Of a stretch of 64,000 bases of DNA, positions 18,687-26,978 are shown one piece after another (the first letter of the stretch is position 1; each line of letters starts with the position of its first letter). This DNA comes from Bacteroides sp. (GTDB lineage Bacteria; Bacteroidota; Bacteroidia; Bacteroidales; Muribaculaceae). A model generated the notes under the pieces. It saw only the letters and a program-made list of their open reading frames with translations, searched no databases and had not been told where the DNA came from. The stretch is taken from contig JAAVCP010000052.1 in the NCBI GenBank assembly GCA_014802265.1, positions 24,539-88,538 of the forward strand, read 5' to 3'. The position numbers were made by a program, and so were the translations under genes.

Positions 18687-20375
18687 ATGGAATATACAAT
18701 CCTACGCCACCTGTTCTTATATTACAAGATTAATGTCATAATTTTAGTCTTGTCTTTACTATCACTATTAGGGGTGATAGGTTGTGGTAACGCTGTTCAT
18801 GAAGACCCATCATCAGAATTGGAAACGTTATGTTCCGAGGCAATGAATTTTGCCGCGATACGTGACTTCCAAAAGGCTGATTCAGTAGGGATTATATTAG
18901 CACATAAGGCTGATAGTATTGATGATGACAGATATCGTATTTATGCATTAATTTTCCGTAGTCTTTATCCGTATGCTCCCGGGGATGATTTTAAAGAGCG
19001 TCGGGCACGCCTTGATAAGGCATTGGAAATGGCATTAACTACAGGGAATGATTCGTTGGCTGCCTCTGTTCACGTCGCTATGGGAGGATATTCCATGTTT
19101 AATGATTATGACTATGCCACCGCACTTTCTCATTTAGATGAGGCATCTCGGCTTGTAGACAGTATTGATAATGAAAAATTCAGAATGGTGAGCCAGAATA
19201 ATCTGAGCGAACTATTTTTTATTATCGGTGATACGCTTGGGCTTCAGTATGACCGCGAACTTTATGATTATGGTAAAGCACATGATTATTCTCAAATTAT
19301 ACAGGCTGCTTCCACTCATATAATCATGCATTACATAAGAGCCGGTGAGCCATTGAAGGCAGTTCCGTTTCTAAATGAAATGAGAGAAATTAAAAATTTA
19401 TCACATTATCATACTTTGAAAGCGGAGTATTATATGGCTGTTGATTCCTTGCCGGAAGCTGAAAAGGAAATTTCAGTTGCCTTGGGTGATTCTATTAGTA
19501 CTCCTATGAAAGTAATGGCTAATGCACGATTACTTTATCATAAGAAAGATTATAAAGGAGCTTTACAGGAATTACTGCTTATAGAAAATTTCTTTGCAGA
19601 ATGCTCAGGAGATGACCGACCGGTGGTTAATCAACAGCAAGTAGAAATGTTAGGTTTACTTGCCGAAATATGTCAATCCATAGGAGATGTTGAGGAATCA
19701 AACCGTTATTATCGTCTTTATGCTGACAGTCAAAAGCGTTTGTTCAATGAGCGTGGAAGGGTAGAAGCCACACACTATCGTACCAGATATGATCTCTCTC
19801 GAAAAGAAATTGATCTGACTCGGACTCGTGCTGAGGTAATACATAACAGATTAGTTTTTGGAGGAGTAATTATATTATTAGGTATATTATTCATCGGGAC
19901 GTTGATCTATATGAATAAACGAAACAGGTTGCTTTCAATTATAGTGGAACGTCAGAAGAATGCCTTTTCAAAAGGTGGCGATTGTGTTTCATTAGCCGAT
20001 TCCAACCCATCAGTACCCGGCATATCTGAAGAAAAAGGGAATGCTATATGGGAAGGTGTAATGAGGGAAATGAACAATGGGCTATATCTCAACCCTTCCC
20101 TTACGCGTGATATGTTGGCGGAGCGCGTGGGATGCAACCATACTTGGTTGTCACAGATAATAAAAGAGCGGTCAGAAAAGTCATTCCCTAAATTTATAAA
20201 TTCTTTCCGGATAGAAGTTAGTCTGCGTCTGCTTTCTGATCCAAATATGCAATTGCGAATGGAAGATGTGTGGCGCCAATCAGGCTTTTTATCCAAAGGT
20301 ACATTCTATACAGCATTCAAGGAAGAGATGGGTATGAGTCCAGCAGAATATAGACGACGCGCCCTAAATCAGTAA
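18687..20375 (+). CDS. Lipoprotein-like TPR regulator with AraC-type HTH
   Basis: 562 residues from the ATG at 18687; no other ATG precedes the hydrophobic segment. Residues 14-34 form a signal segment ending in LGVIGC, which resembles a lipobox. TPR-like helices follow to about residue 380, then a membrane segment (GGVIILLGILFIGTLIYM) and a C-terminal AraC domain (LTRDMLAERVGCNHTWLSQI, then VWRQSGFLSKGTFYTAFKEE and MGMSPAEYRR). It precedes the secreted protein gene at 20521 on the same strand, with an inverted repeat between them. A regulator of that gene is the natural inference. The apparent lack of a leader is odd. Confidence 0.87.
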   Translation: MEYTILRHLFLYYKINVIILVLSLLSLLGVIGCGNAVHEDPSSELETLCSEAMNFAAIRDFQKADSVGIILAHKADSIDDDRYRIYALIFRSLYPYAPGDDFKERRARLDKALEMALTTGNDSLAASVHVAMGGYSMFNDYDYATALSHLDEASRLVDSIDNEKFRMVSQNNLSELFFIIGDTLGLQYDRELYDYGKAHDYSQIIQAASTHIIMHYIRAGEPLKAVPFLNEMREIKNLSHYHTLKAEYYMAVDSLPEAEKEISVALGDSISTPMKVMANARLLYHKKDYKGALQELLLIENFFAECSGDDRPVVNQQQVEMLGLLAEICQSIGDVEESNRYYRLYADSQKRLFNERGRVEATHYRTRYDLSRKEIDLTRTRAEVIHNRLVFGGVIILLGILFIGTLIYMNKRNRLLSIIVERQKNAFSKGGDCVSLADSNPSVPGISEEKGNAIWEGVMREMNNGLYLNPSLTRDMLAERVGCNHTWLSQIIKERSEKSFPKFINSFRIEVSLRLLSDPNMQLRMEDVWRQSGFLSKGTFYTAFKEEMGMSPAEYRRRALNQ

Positions 20376-20414
20376 TTGATCGTTATTTTTATTGTTTTAT
20401 ACCATAATTTGTTA

Positions 20415-20439
20415 TAAATTTAGCCAATGGCTAAATTTA
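20415..20439. promoter_or_regulatory. 25-base inverted repeat between regulator and target
   Basis: Perfect 11-base arms (TAAATTTAGCC and GGCTAAATTTA) around AAT, lying 35 bases upstream of the -7 box of the 20521 gene. No T-run follows, so an operator is more likely than a terminator. Confidence 0.5.
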
Positions 20440-20474
20440 AACCGCTGAATATTCTATAATTAATAGTTTAAGGG

Positions 20475-20482
20475 TAATTTTG
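20475..20482 (+). promoter_or_regulatory. -7 box of the 20521 gene
   Basis: TAATTTTG, 38 bases before the ATG. The -33 region has no TTTG, which is compatible with a promoter needing an activator. Confidence 0.5.
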
Positions 20483-20520
20483 TGACCGTAAATAATTTCT
20501 AACATCGTAATTGAAAATTT

Positions 20521-23500
20521 ATGAAAAAATTATGGTTTACCCTATGTATGATGTTCGTGATTTTCACGTCTCATGCTCAAGTGTCCCAGAGGCAATCCCA
20601 ACAACCATTGAAGGCGGTAGAATCGTCGTTTCGTCTTGACTCGTGTCTACTGCGTAGCTGTTATGGTTCCGGTGTGTCACATACTCGTGTGAAGGCTCCA
20701 ACTCTTGATGGAGGACAACTTTATTTCACACAAGCAGTCTCCGCATTTGATAGTTATGGCTATTATTCTTCAGAGAGTGGCAACAAGCGTAATTTCGGTG
20801 CTTCAGTGAAAATTGAAGGAGACAAGGCATATATTTCAAATATAGGCGATTTGTATTATGGCGATATTTTAAAGGAATATGTGATTGAAGGCAATTTTGA
20901 TCGTGAAAATAATATTATTACGATTCCTACAATTTCGTTAGGATATGGTGAGGATATTGCCAAGGCTACCAGAGTGGCAGATATAAGTTATAACTATATG
21001 ACAAATGCCCTTTTATTATATGCAGGGGAACTTAACGAATGGGGCGAGCCTATTGCTGAGACGGAACTTGTATTTGATGTGAGTGAGGATTTGAGTGTAA
21101 TAATTCCCCGTACTCCTTTTGGCATTATGGCATATAGTCTTGATTATAATATGATGAATGGGTGTTATGACTATTATGTGGAATATAGTATGACTTTGCC
21201 GAGTGAAAAAGTTTGTATTTCTGCTTTACAAGAATTAATTGATTTTTCAGAACAGTATGTCATAAGCGGTAAACCTGGCATAACTAATCTGACGTTGTTA
21301 AATAGTGGTTCAGAGGAGACTGTGGTAAGTGTGACATGTCAAGGCAACGGACTCTCGGCAGGGATGTCATCAATTACTATTCCTCCATGCTCAACTAAGG
21401 AAATTCAGATATATATAATGACTCAGGTTGAAGGTTCCCTTAGTGGTTTGGTTACTATTGACGGTGAGGATATGAATACATCTATTGTTATTCCCGTGGA
21501 AACTATAGTACACCCTGTGCCGGATTATTCTGTCCTTCTTACCCCGCAAAGTGAATCAATGACATTCTCTTATTTTGATGAATGGCCATTTGCAATAATC
21601 GATACAGATTATGGAGTGTTGGCAAAATCTACTAATTCTCTAACTGGTACAGAGGCATGGTTTGAGGGTATTGTAAATATTCCCACAGGAAAAGTAGGAG
21701 TATTAAAGTTTACAGGTATAAATGCTACGAAGATGCCTAATGAATTCTTGGTTGAAGTAGACAATAATCCTGTTTATTCATCAAGCAGCTATACAGATTC
21801 GACAGATCCTTACCAAATGAAAGGGATCGCTACAATAGGTGATGGGTATCACAGAATTAGATTTGTGCATAATGTTAATGTACCATTGAAACTTAAAGAT
21901 GGCAGCAATTCATATTCTTCGGTGTCATCAATTGAAGTAAGTTTAATTGATTCGACTGGCTTGGGAGGATTTATTGGTGAAGAAGTAATCGAGTTCCCTG
22001 TCGCATATTTTGACACTGCCACCGGTACACGAGAATCATTGTTGACTCTCTATAATTATGGTACAGAACCTATTGAAATTATTGGTTATGACGGCACTAA
22101 TGGTTTTATGGCATCTGAAGAAAAATATTGGGGTGACACCACAGTATGGCCTAATAGCAAGATTGAGCTTCCCGTAATATGGACAATCTCCGCTTTGGGT
22201 GAGGTAGCAGGGACAGCAATCGTGCAGACATCAGCCGGTGATTTCTCAGTGCCTTGTCATGGTACCGCCCTTCCTGTGCCAACTGATCTTAGAAAAATAA
22301 TTACAGACACTAACTTTTCTCTTGATACTGACTCGGAATATCCCTTTATTTATTCTGAAGCTGATAATGCCTTGATCAACTCATCATCTTTTTCAGACAA
22401 TGACGGTACCTCTTATTCGTGGATTGAGGCTACATTTATGGTTCCGGAAGGTAAACTCGGGCTACTTGACTGGATTGCCATGAATGATTCCCCAGAACCT
22501 TATGTATTTATGGGAACACCTTATCTCAATACCGGTGTTATTATAACCCTTGACGGTGAGAAACAACTTGAATTGGGAGGTTATGATAAATGTATGGATG
22601 CACATGCAATATATACCCCCGGAGACTTGATTTTCAAGCCCGGTGAACATCGTGTAAAATTTAATTATAAAAAGAATGGAAGCTTCGGTGTAGAGAACGG
22701 CAAGGCATGTTTTTGGTTGAAAGCTTTGAATCTTGATATAGTTGACAACACTGAGTTTAAGGGGTATATTACATCAGAAAGTGTAAACTTTAAAGGTCTG
22801 CAGCACACGGTAGGAAGAGTTGGACATCAGACTGTGGGCATTGTAAATCTTTCAGATGAGGAATTTTATCTTGATTCTTGGGAAGTAGACGGACCATTTG
22901 ATGTACGTGATCTTACGGATTACTCTTATGAAAATACATTCCCTATCATGATTGAGTATTACCCTACAAGAACTGGTATTGAAACTGGTTCAATTACCCT
23001 CCATACTAATGTAGGTGACTTTACAGTAGAATGTGAAGGCAATGGTATAGATTTGGAGCGAGATCATGCTATTTTCTATGAGGGCTTTGAATATGACTAT
23101 CAAGATGAATGGGAATCAATTGACCGTGGAATTGATGGAAACGGGTGGTTGCCTTTCCAGCTTTTTATTGATACATACGAGCCTAATTATCCTATTCTTT
23201 ATGGCTATCAGGCGGTTGGAAGTGTATGCTATGATTATAATGTTTATAATTGGTTTTCACAGACTGTTGATCATATTTTGATAAGTCCTGAAATTAAGCT
23301 TCCTGCAGATGGACAATCTTCAGTTTTCTTCATTGCGATGGCAAAAGCATATGGTGAGAATAATCTCGAATTGTTGGTAGGTAAGGCTGCTGATGATATC
23401 GACACATATACAACGGTTAAAACGTGGGATATCCAGGCAACAGATGTGTGGTATGAGTATGCAGCTGATCTTTCTGATTTTAATGGTCAGAATATTCAAC

Positions 23501-23751
23501 TCGCTTTCCGCCATAAGGTAGAACCTAACCAATTCAGTAATTACTTCATAATGATAGATGATGTATTGGTAACCAGTTCTTCAGTTACGGGTATAACAGA
23601 TAGTATTGATGATAAAGGCGAAGAATACACGATAGAATATTATGACATGACCGGAAGAAGGGTTAATAATCCTACATCGGGAATATATGTTGAGTTAAGA
23701 CGCAATAAGGATGGCAGCACTAAAGCTACAAAACGTTATATCAAATCTTGA
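20521..23751 (+). CDS. Large secreted protein with ASH-like repeats and C-terminal T9SS-like domain
   Basis: 1076 residues. Signal peptide 1-19 is followed by Gln (FVIFTSHAQ). The middle holds several repeats of the abnormal-spindle/choice-of-anchor D kind: a strand (VNFKG or IEFPVAYFD), then LYNYGTEP or IVNLSDEE, and an end such as VECEGNG or VPCHGTA. Near residues 845-1010 there is a jelly-roll domain (FYEGFEYDYQDEW, later MIDDVLV). The C-terminus (YYDMTGRRVNNPTSGIYVEL, ending KRYIKS) is a type A sorting domain of the variant form. No catalytic motif is seen. It follows an AraC-type regulator gene that probably controls it. Confidence 0.83.
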   Translation: MKKLWFTLCMMFVIFTSHAQVSQRQSQQPLKAVESSFRLDSCLLRSCYGSGVSHTRVKAPTLDGGQLYFTQAVSAFDSYGYYSSESGNKRNFGASVKIEGDKAYISNIGDLYYGDILKEYVIEGNFDRENNIITIPTISLGYGEDIAKATRVADISYNYMTNALLLYAGELNEWGEPIAETELVFDVSEDLSVIIPRTPFGIMAYSLDYNMMNGCYDYYVEYSMTLPSEKVCISALQELIDFSEQYVISGKPGITNLTLLNSGSEETVVSVTCQGNGLSAGMSSITIPPCSTKEIQIYIMTQVEGSLSGLVTIDGEDMNTSIVIPVETIVHPVPDYSVLLTPQSESMTFSYFDEWPFAIIDTDYGVLAKSTNSLTGTEAWFEGIVNIPTGKVGVLKFTGINATKMPNEFLVEVDNNPVYSSSSYTDSTDPYQMKGIATIGDGYHRIRFVHNVNVPLKLKDGSNSYSSVSSIEVSLIDSTGLGGFIGEEVIEFPVAYFDTATGTRESLLTLYNYGTEPIEIIGYDGTNGFMASEEKYWGDTTVWPNSKIELPVIWTISALGEVAGTAIVQTSAGDFSVPCHGTALPVPTDLRKIITDTNFSLDTDSEYPFIYSEADNALINSSSFSDNDGTSYSWIEATFMVPEGKLGLLDWIAMNDSPEPYVFMGTPYLNTGVIITLDGEKQLELGGYDKCMDAHAIYTPGDLIFKPGEHRVKFNYKKNGSFGVENGKACFWLKALNLDIVDNTEFKGYITSESVNFKGLQHTVGRVGHQTVGIVNLSDEEFYLDSWEVDGPFDVRDLTDYSYENTFPIMIEYYPTRTGIETGSITLHTNVGDFTVECEGNGIDLERDHAIFYEGFEYDYQDEWESIDRGIDGNGWLPFQLFIDTYEPNYPILYGYQAVGSVCYDYNVYNWFSQTVDHILISPEIKLPADGQSSVFFIAMAKAYGENNLELLVGKAADDIDTYTTVKTWDIQATDVWYEYAADLSDFNGQNIQLAFRHKVEPNQFSNYFIMIDDVLVTSSSVTGITDSIDDKGEEYTIEYYDMTGRRVNNPTSGIYVELRRNKDGSTKATKRYIKS

Positions 23752-23810
23752 AAACGGCTTACAGAGTATTATACATGATTAGGATGATCAGTTAATCATT
23801 TCTTTTTAGA

Positions 23811-23849
23811 ATGTGTGGGTATCAAAATTGAATTTTGATACCCACACAT
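23811..23849. terminator. Perfect 19-base-arm hairpin terminator
   Basis: Arms of 19 bases (outer part ATGTGTGGGTATC) with a single central base lie between the 20521 gene and the convergent ureD. The hairpin is also the leading part of a repeated element whose second copy starts at 61372. Confidence 0.8.
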
Positions 23850-23935
23850 TTATCATAATCTTCTAGATGTTGTTAGCCTGTATAACAGTTCAATCTTGCG
23901 TTCTGTGAGTGGTGAATCCACGGGTTCACTTCATT
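23850..23935. repeat. Repeated intergenic element, copy A
   Basis: This stretch resembles 61400-61482 closely. Identical blocks are ATTTATCATAATCTTC (starting just inside the hairpin), GTTAGCCTGTA and GTTCTGTGAGTG, separated by diverged parts of equal length. A short second hairpin near its end (GTGAA with TTCAC) is kept in shape in the other copy. In both cases the element follows a strong hairpin and precedes the 3' end of a minus-strand gene. Confidence 0.7.
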
Positions 23936-23975
23936 TTTTGATACACCCTTACAGAATCCTGTGCATAAATAGCCG

Positions 23976-24932
23976 TCAGCGCCAGGGGAATTCAGGTGGC
24001 ATTGGTTTCCCTTTAACCTGCATTCTTACTTTGGAGCAGAATTCACGCACCACCCGCTTCACGGGTCCTGTCTCCATGCCTAATACCTTGAAGAGCAATC
24101 CTGCATTGTTGGGAAGATGGGTAATACCTGCTGCCAGCTTCTCATCTTTATTGTAGAAAGCCTCACATGCGTCATATATAGGCTGGATATTCTCTTCCGG
24201 TGTCATTACAAGGACATTGGCAAAGACATCAAAATTATGCATAATTCCTATGTCTCGGATTTTTGCCTTGTTGGGATCAATGATAAATTTTTCCCTGAAA
24301 AGCTGAGTGCCGTCGGGACGCTCACCGTGAGTGCATACTGAAAGTATATCATACTTAAACAGTTCCCCATCGCCGAAATACTTTCTGCCACCCATGAAAA
24401 CTTCAGAGTAAAAGGCAGTGGCAGTGGGATGAACTGTCATGGTCGTATCACTTATAAACCGTGTGTGCGCACAGGGTATAATCGGCTCAGGAAGATATTC
24501 CAGATAAGCCCCCTCGTCAAGTTCGATTGTCTGAAGCAGACCTGAATAATTGTCTTGCATGGAGGCAAGCTTTGTGGCAGCTCCCGTCGAGACAAAAGCC
24601 ATGGAGTCTTTCTTTAAGGTTATAATCTGCCGGTAGCGGTCGCCGTCAATATTCGGACCACCGGAAGACAAAATATAGACACATGGCAATTCAGGCAGCT
24701 CTGCGTCGAAATAGAGTTCCTGCTGCACAATAAGAGGGACACGGCGGTCGAGATCACGAAGTATGGATTTCCCTTCGGCATTCAGCTCAAACCCAAGGCG
24801 AAGATAACCATGCTTACCGGGTGCGCCGACATACATGGCGCGGGGAGTGGTAAGATAAGGTTTCATTTCGCGAGCCTTGTCAAAGCTGACGATCTCAACG
24901 TCAGTGTACTCGTATTTTTTCGGAGATTCCAT
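23976..24932 (-). CDS. ureD: Urease accessory protein UreD
   Basis: 318 residues, slightly longer than the usual 270-300. UreD joins UreF and UreG in the complex that delivers nickel to the urease apoprotein. Family features seen are GYLRLGFEL near the start, QQELYFDAELPELPCVYILS, GAYLEYLPEPIIPCAHTRF (the LPxPxIPF-like block) and FYSEVFMGGRKYFGDGELF. It is the last gene of the urease operon, 33 bases after ureG. Position and motifs together make this call secure. Confidence 0.92.
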   Translation of the reverse strand: MESPKKYEYTDVEIVSFDKAREMKPYLTTPRAMYVGAPGKHGYLRLGFELNAEGKSILRDLDRRVPLIVQQELYFDAELPELPCVYILSSGGPNIDGDRYRQIITLKKDSMAFVSTGAATKLASMQDNYSGLLQTIELDEGAYLEYLPEPIIPCAHTRFISDTTMTVHPTATAFYSEVFMGGRKYFGDGELFKYDILSVCTHGERPDGTQLFREKFIIDPNKAKIRDIGIMHNFDVFANVLVMTPEENIQPIYDACEAFYNKDEKLAAGITHLPNNAGLLFKVLGMETGPVKRVVREFCSKVRMQVKGKPMPPEFPWR

Positions 24933-24965
24933 ATTCCGCGAATTATGGATTTATGGTTCAGGGGA

Positions 24966-25583
24966 TTATTGCTTGTCGAAAAGTGCCATCTTGAAGATGA
25001 GGTCAACAAGCTCGTTGATTCCTTCTCCGGTCATGGCGTTAGTGAAGATAAAAGGCTTACCCGGGCGCATGAGTTCGCTGTCATGGCGCATGACTTCGAG
25101 TGAGGCGTTGACATATGGTGCGAGGTCGGTCTTATTGATTACAAGAATGTCGCTCTGTGATATGCCTGGTCCATCTTTACGTGGGATCTTATCTCCGGCG
25201 GCTACGTCGATCACATAAATAAAGAAGTCTACCAACGCAGGAGAGAATGTAAGGGTAAGATTGTCACCGCCTGATTCAATCAGCACGATATCAGCATCAG
25301 GAAACTTTGCTTCCATCTCTTCCACGGCGGCAATATTCATTGAAGGGTCTTCACGCACGGCTGTGTGTGGGCATGCACCGGTCTCGACGCCGATGATCAT
25401 TTCTTCCATAAGGATACCCTTAAGGGTTTTGCGAACATGCTTGGCATCTTCTGTGGTGACAATATCATTGGTAATGATAAGCACTTTCATGCCACGTTCA
25501 AGCAGACGCGGAGTTATTGCCTCTATAATAGCGGTTTTTCCTGATCCTACCGGACCACCTATACCTATTCTGCAAGTTGACAT
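24966..25583 (-). CDS. ureG: Urease accessory GTPase UreG
   Basis: 205 residues, the normal length. The P-loop GGPVGSGKTA begins at residue 9. The nickel-binding Cys-Pro-His is at residues 71-73 (ETGACPHTAVRED), ESGGDNLTLTFSP follows, and the guanine-specificity motif NKTD is at 150-153. The protein hydrolyses GTP during nickel insertion into urease. It lies between ureF and ureD. Confidence 0.97.
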   Translation of the reverse strand: MSTCRIGIGGPVGSGKTAIIEAITPRLLERGMKVLIITNDIVTTEDAKHVRKTLKGILMEEMIIGVETGACPHTAVREDPSMNIAAVEEMEAKFPDADIVLIESGGDNLTLTFSPALVDFFIYVIDVAAGDKIPRKDGPGISQSDILVINKTDLAPYVNASLEVMRHDSELMRPGKPFIFTNAMTGEGINELVDLIFKMALFDKQ

Positions 25584-25620
25584 ATTGTTGTTATAGTATT
25601 TTTTTGATGTTTTTGAATAG

Positions 25621-26313
25621 TTAGTTCATGAACATACGCATGTTGCCCTTTTCATGGAGAGAGGCAAATATGTCCATTTCAGGCACAAATGAGTTCATAT
25701 CTTCGAAAGTCATCTCACGGGCTTCTCCAAACAGGGCTTCTGACTCTCCACAGAGTTTCTGGAGAATGATCTGAGTGTCATAGTGCGACACCCTAACACA
25801 GCGTAATGCTGCACTCAACACCATATTTATTACGCCATATTGATGTGAGGCGAAGAGTTCTTCCTCTCCAAGTCCGGCAGCGGCAAAAGCCAAACCCTGT
25901 GCCACGGGATATGTGCCCGGGGTTTTGTCCGCACGTATGGATTCAAGCCACCGGGCAATGACAGTAGAGTCCGGAAACAGCTTGACAGCCAATTCGGCAA
26001 GCTTTTTCCCCATTCTCTGAAGCATCATACGGGCTTCGTCATTCATCTTGAAAAGCATCAATTCATGATCGATTTTCTCAATTTTCTCAACGTCACCCTC
26101 GTTGGCAGCACGCAAGGCAAGGAGGGCGGCAACACCGTCGGAAAAAGCACCCTGACGCGCCACTGAGCGTGTGTATTGCTCAAGCGTATCGGCATTGTGT
26201 ACGATGCCGAGATGCGACGCAGTTTCCAGTCCGTTGGAAAAAGAGAATGTGCCCACCGGGAAGGTGGAGTCGGTCATCTGAAGCAGATGCATTATGTTCA
26301 TCATAGCCGACAT
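25621..26313 (-). CDS. ureF: Urease accessory protein UreF
   Basis: 230 residues, all helical. The family features are the opening LLQMTDSTFPVGTFSFSNGL and the later FAAAGLGEEELFASHQYG. UreF activates the GTPase UreG in the UreDFG complex. It starts 3 bases after the ureE stop codon, so the two are likely translationally coupled. In-frame ATGs at the fourth and fifth codons are alternatives. Confidence 0.95.
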   Translation of the reverse strand: MSAMMNIMHLLQMTDSTFPVGTFSFSNGLETASHLGIVHNADTLEQYTRSVARQGAFSDGVAALLALRAANEGDVEKIEKIDHELMLFKMNDEARMMLQRMGKKLAELAVKLFPDSTVIARWLESIRADKTPGTYPVAQGLAFAAAGLGEEELFASHQYGVINMVLSAALRCVRVSHYDTQIILQKLCGESEALFGEAREMTFEDMNSFVPEMDIFASLHEKGNMRMFMN

Positions 26314-26316
26314 GTA

Positions 26317-26871
26317 TCAATGAACGTGAGAGTGGCTTTCATGTGAGGCACCGCCGAACAGACGGCGAATCTCGTGAGGGGCAAGATATGGAATAACGTC
26401 AGTGCCGGGTTGGAACTCATAGCTGATACCATCGATATTATGGGTCTCCATCACACTGAGCATCACTTTCTTATCTACTGTAAGAGGAACATATACCTTT
26501 GATTCCTTTACTACAGCAGGCCAATGCTGATTGCCGAGAGCATGTCCAAGTTCCACAGAGATACGTATGATTTCAAGGGGATTTCTGTCAACCAATCCGC
26601 TCATGTCGATTACAAGGACATTGCTTAGGTCAAGGCGCAGAATAGCGGCATTCCCTTTTTCGGGGTCGAAAGCCACGATATCGCCGTCGATTACACGTGA
26701 TCCACGCTTAAGAGCGATGGGAAATTCGTGACCGTGATCGCTGGTGACGAGAAAACGGCTCTTTTGTGCAGTCCATTGATCAAGATAAAGATTCTCTATG
26801 TGGACATCTTTGAGACGTTCAGCCCATTCCGGCTGATGTATATTGCCGATAATTTCGGTGATTACATCCAT
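26317..26871 (-). CDS. ureE: Urease nickel metallochaperone UreE
   Basis: 184 residues from the ATG at 26871 (MDVITEIIGNIH). An upstream in-frame ATG at 26916 would add an AT-coded stretch unlike the family. The N-terminal domain holds RGSRVIDGDIVAFD, the central metal-binding domain has ELGHALGNQHWP, and the His-rich tail HESHSHVH is a typical nickel-binding end. It is preceded by a 107-base gap after ureC that carries a strong hairpin. Confidence 0.93.
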   Translation of the reverse strand: MDVITEIIGNIHQPEWAERLKDVHIENLYLDQWTAQKSRFLVTSDHGHEFPIALKRGSRVIDGDIVAFDPEKGNAAILRLDLSNVLVIDMSGLVDRNPLEIIRISVELGHALGNQHWPAVVKESKVYVPLTVDKKVMLSVMETHNIDGISYEFQPGTDVIPYLAPHEIRRLFGGASHESHSHVH

Positions 26872-26918
26872 AGTTCTATGTTGATTATTAATTAGAAACT
26901 GATTGTAATAAGGCATAA

Positions 26919-26953
26919 AGACAGGGCGCGACCACGCGGGCCACGCCCTGTCT
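26919..26953 (-). terminator. Hairpin inside the urease operon, between ureC and ureE
   Basis: A GC-rich stem with 10-base perfect arms (AGACAGGGCG) and an inner part that can also pair, right after the ureC stop codon. No long T-run follows. It may be a partial terminator or an RNA-stabilising end that keeps structural subunits in excess over accessory proteins (inference). Confidence 0.55.
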
Positions 26954-26978
26954 GAGTATCTTAGAGTAGGTTTTTATA

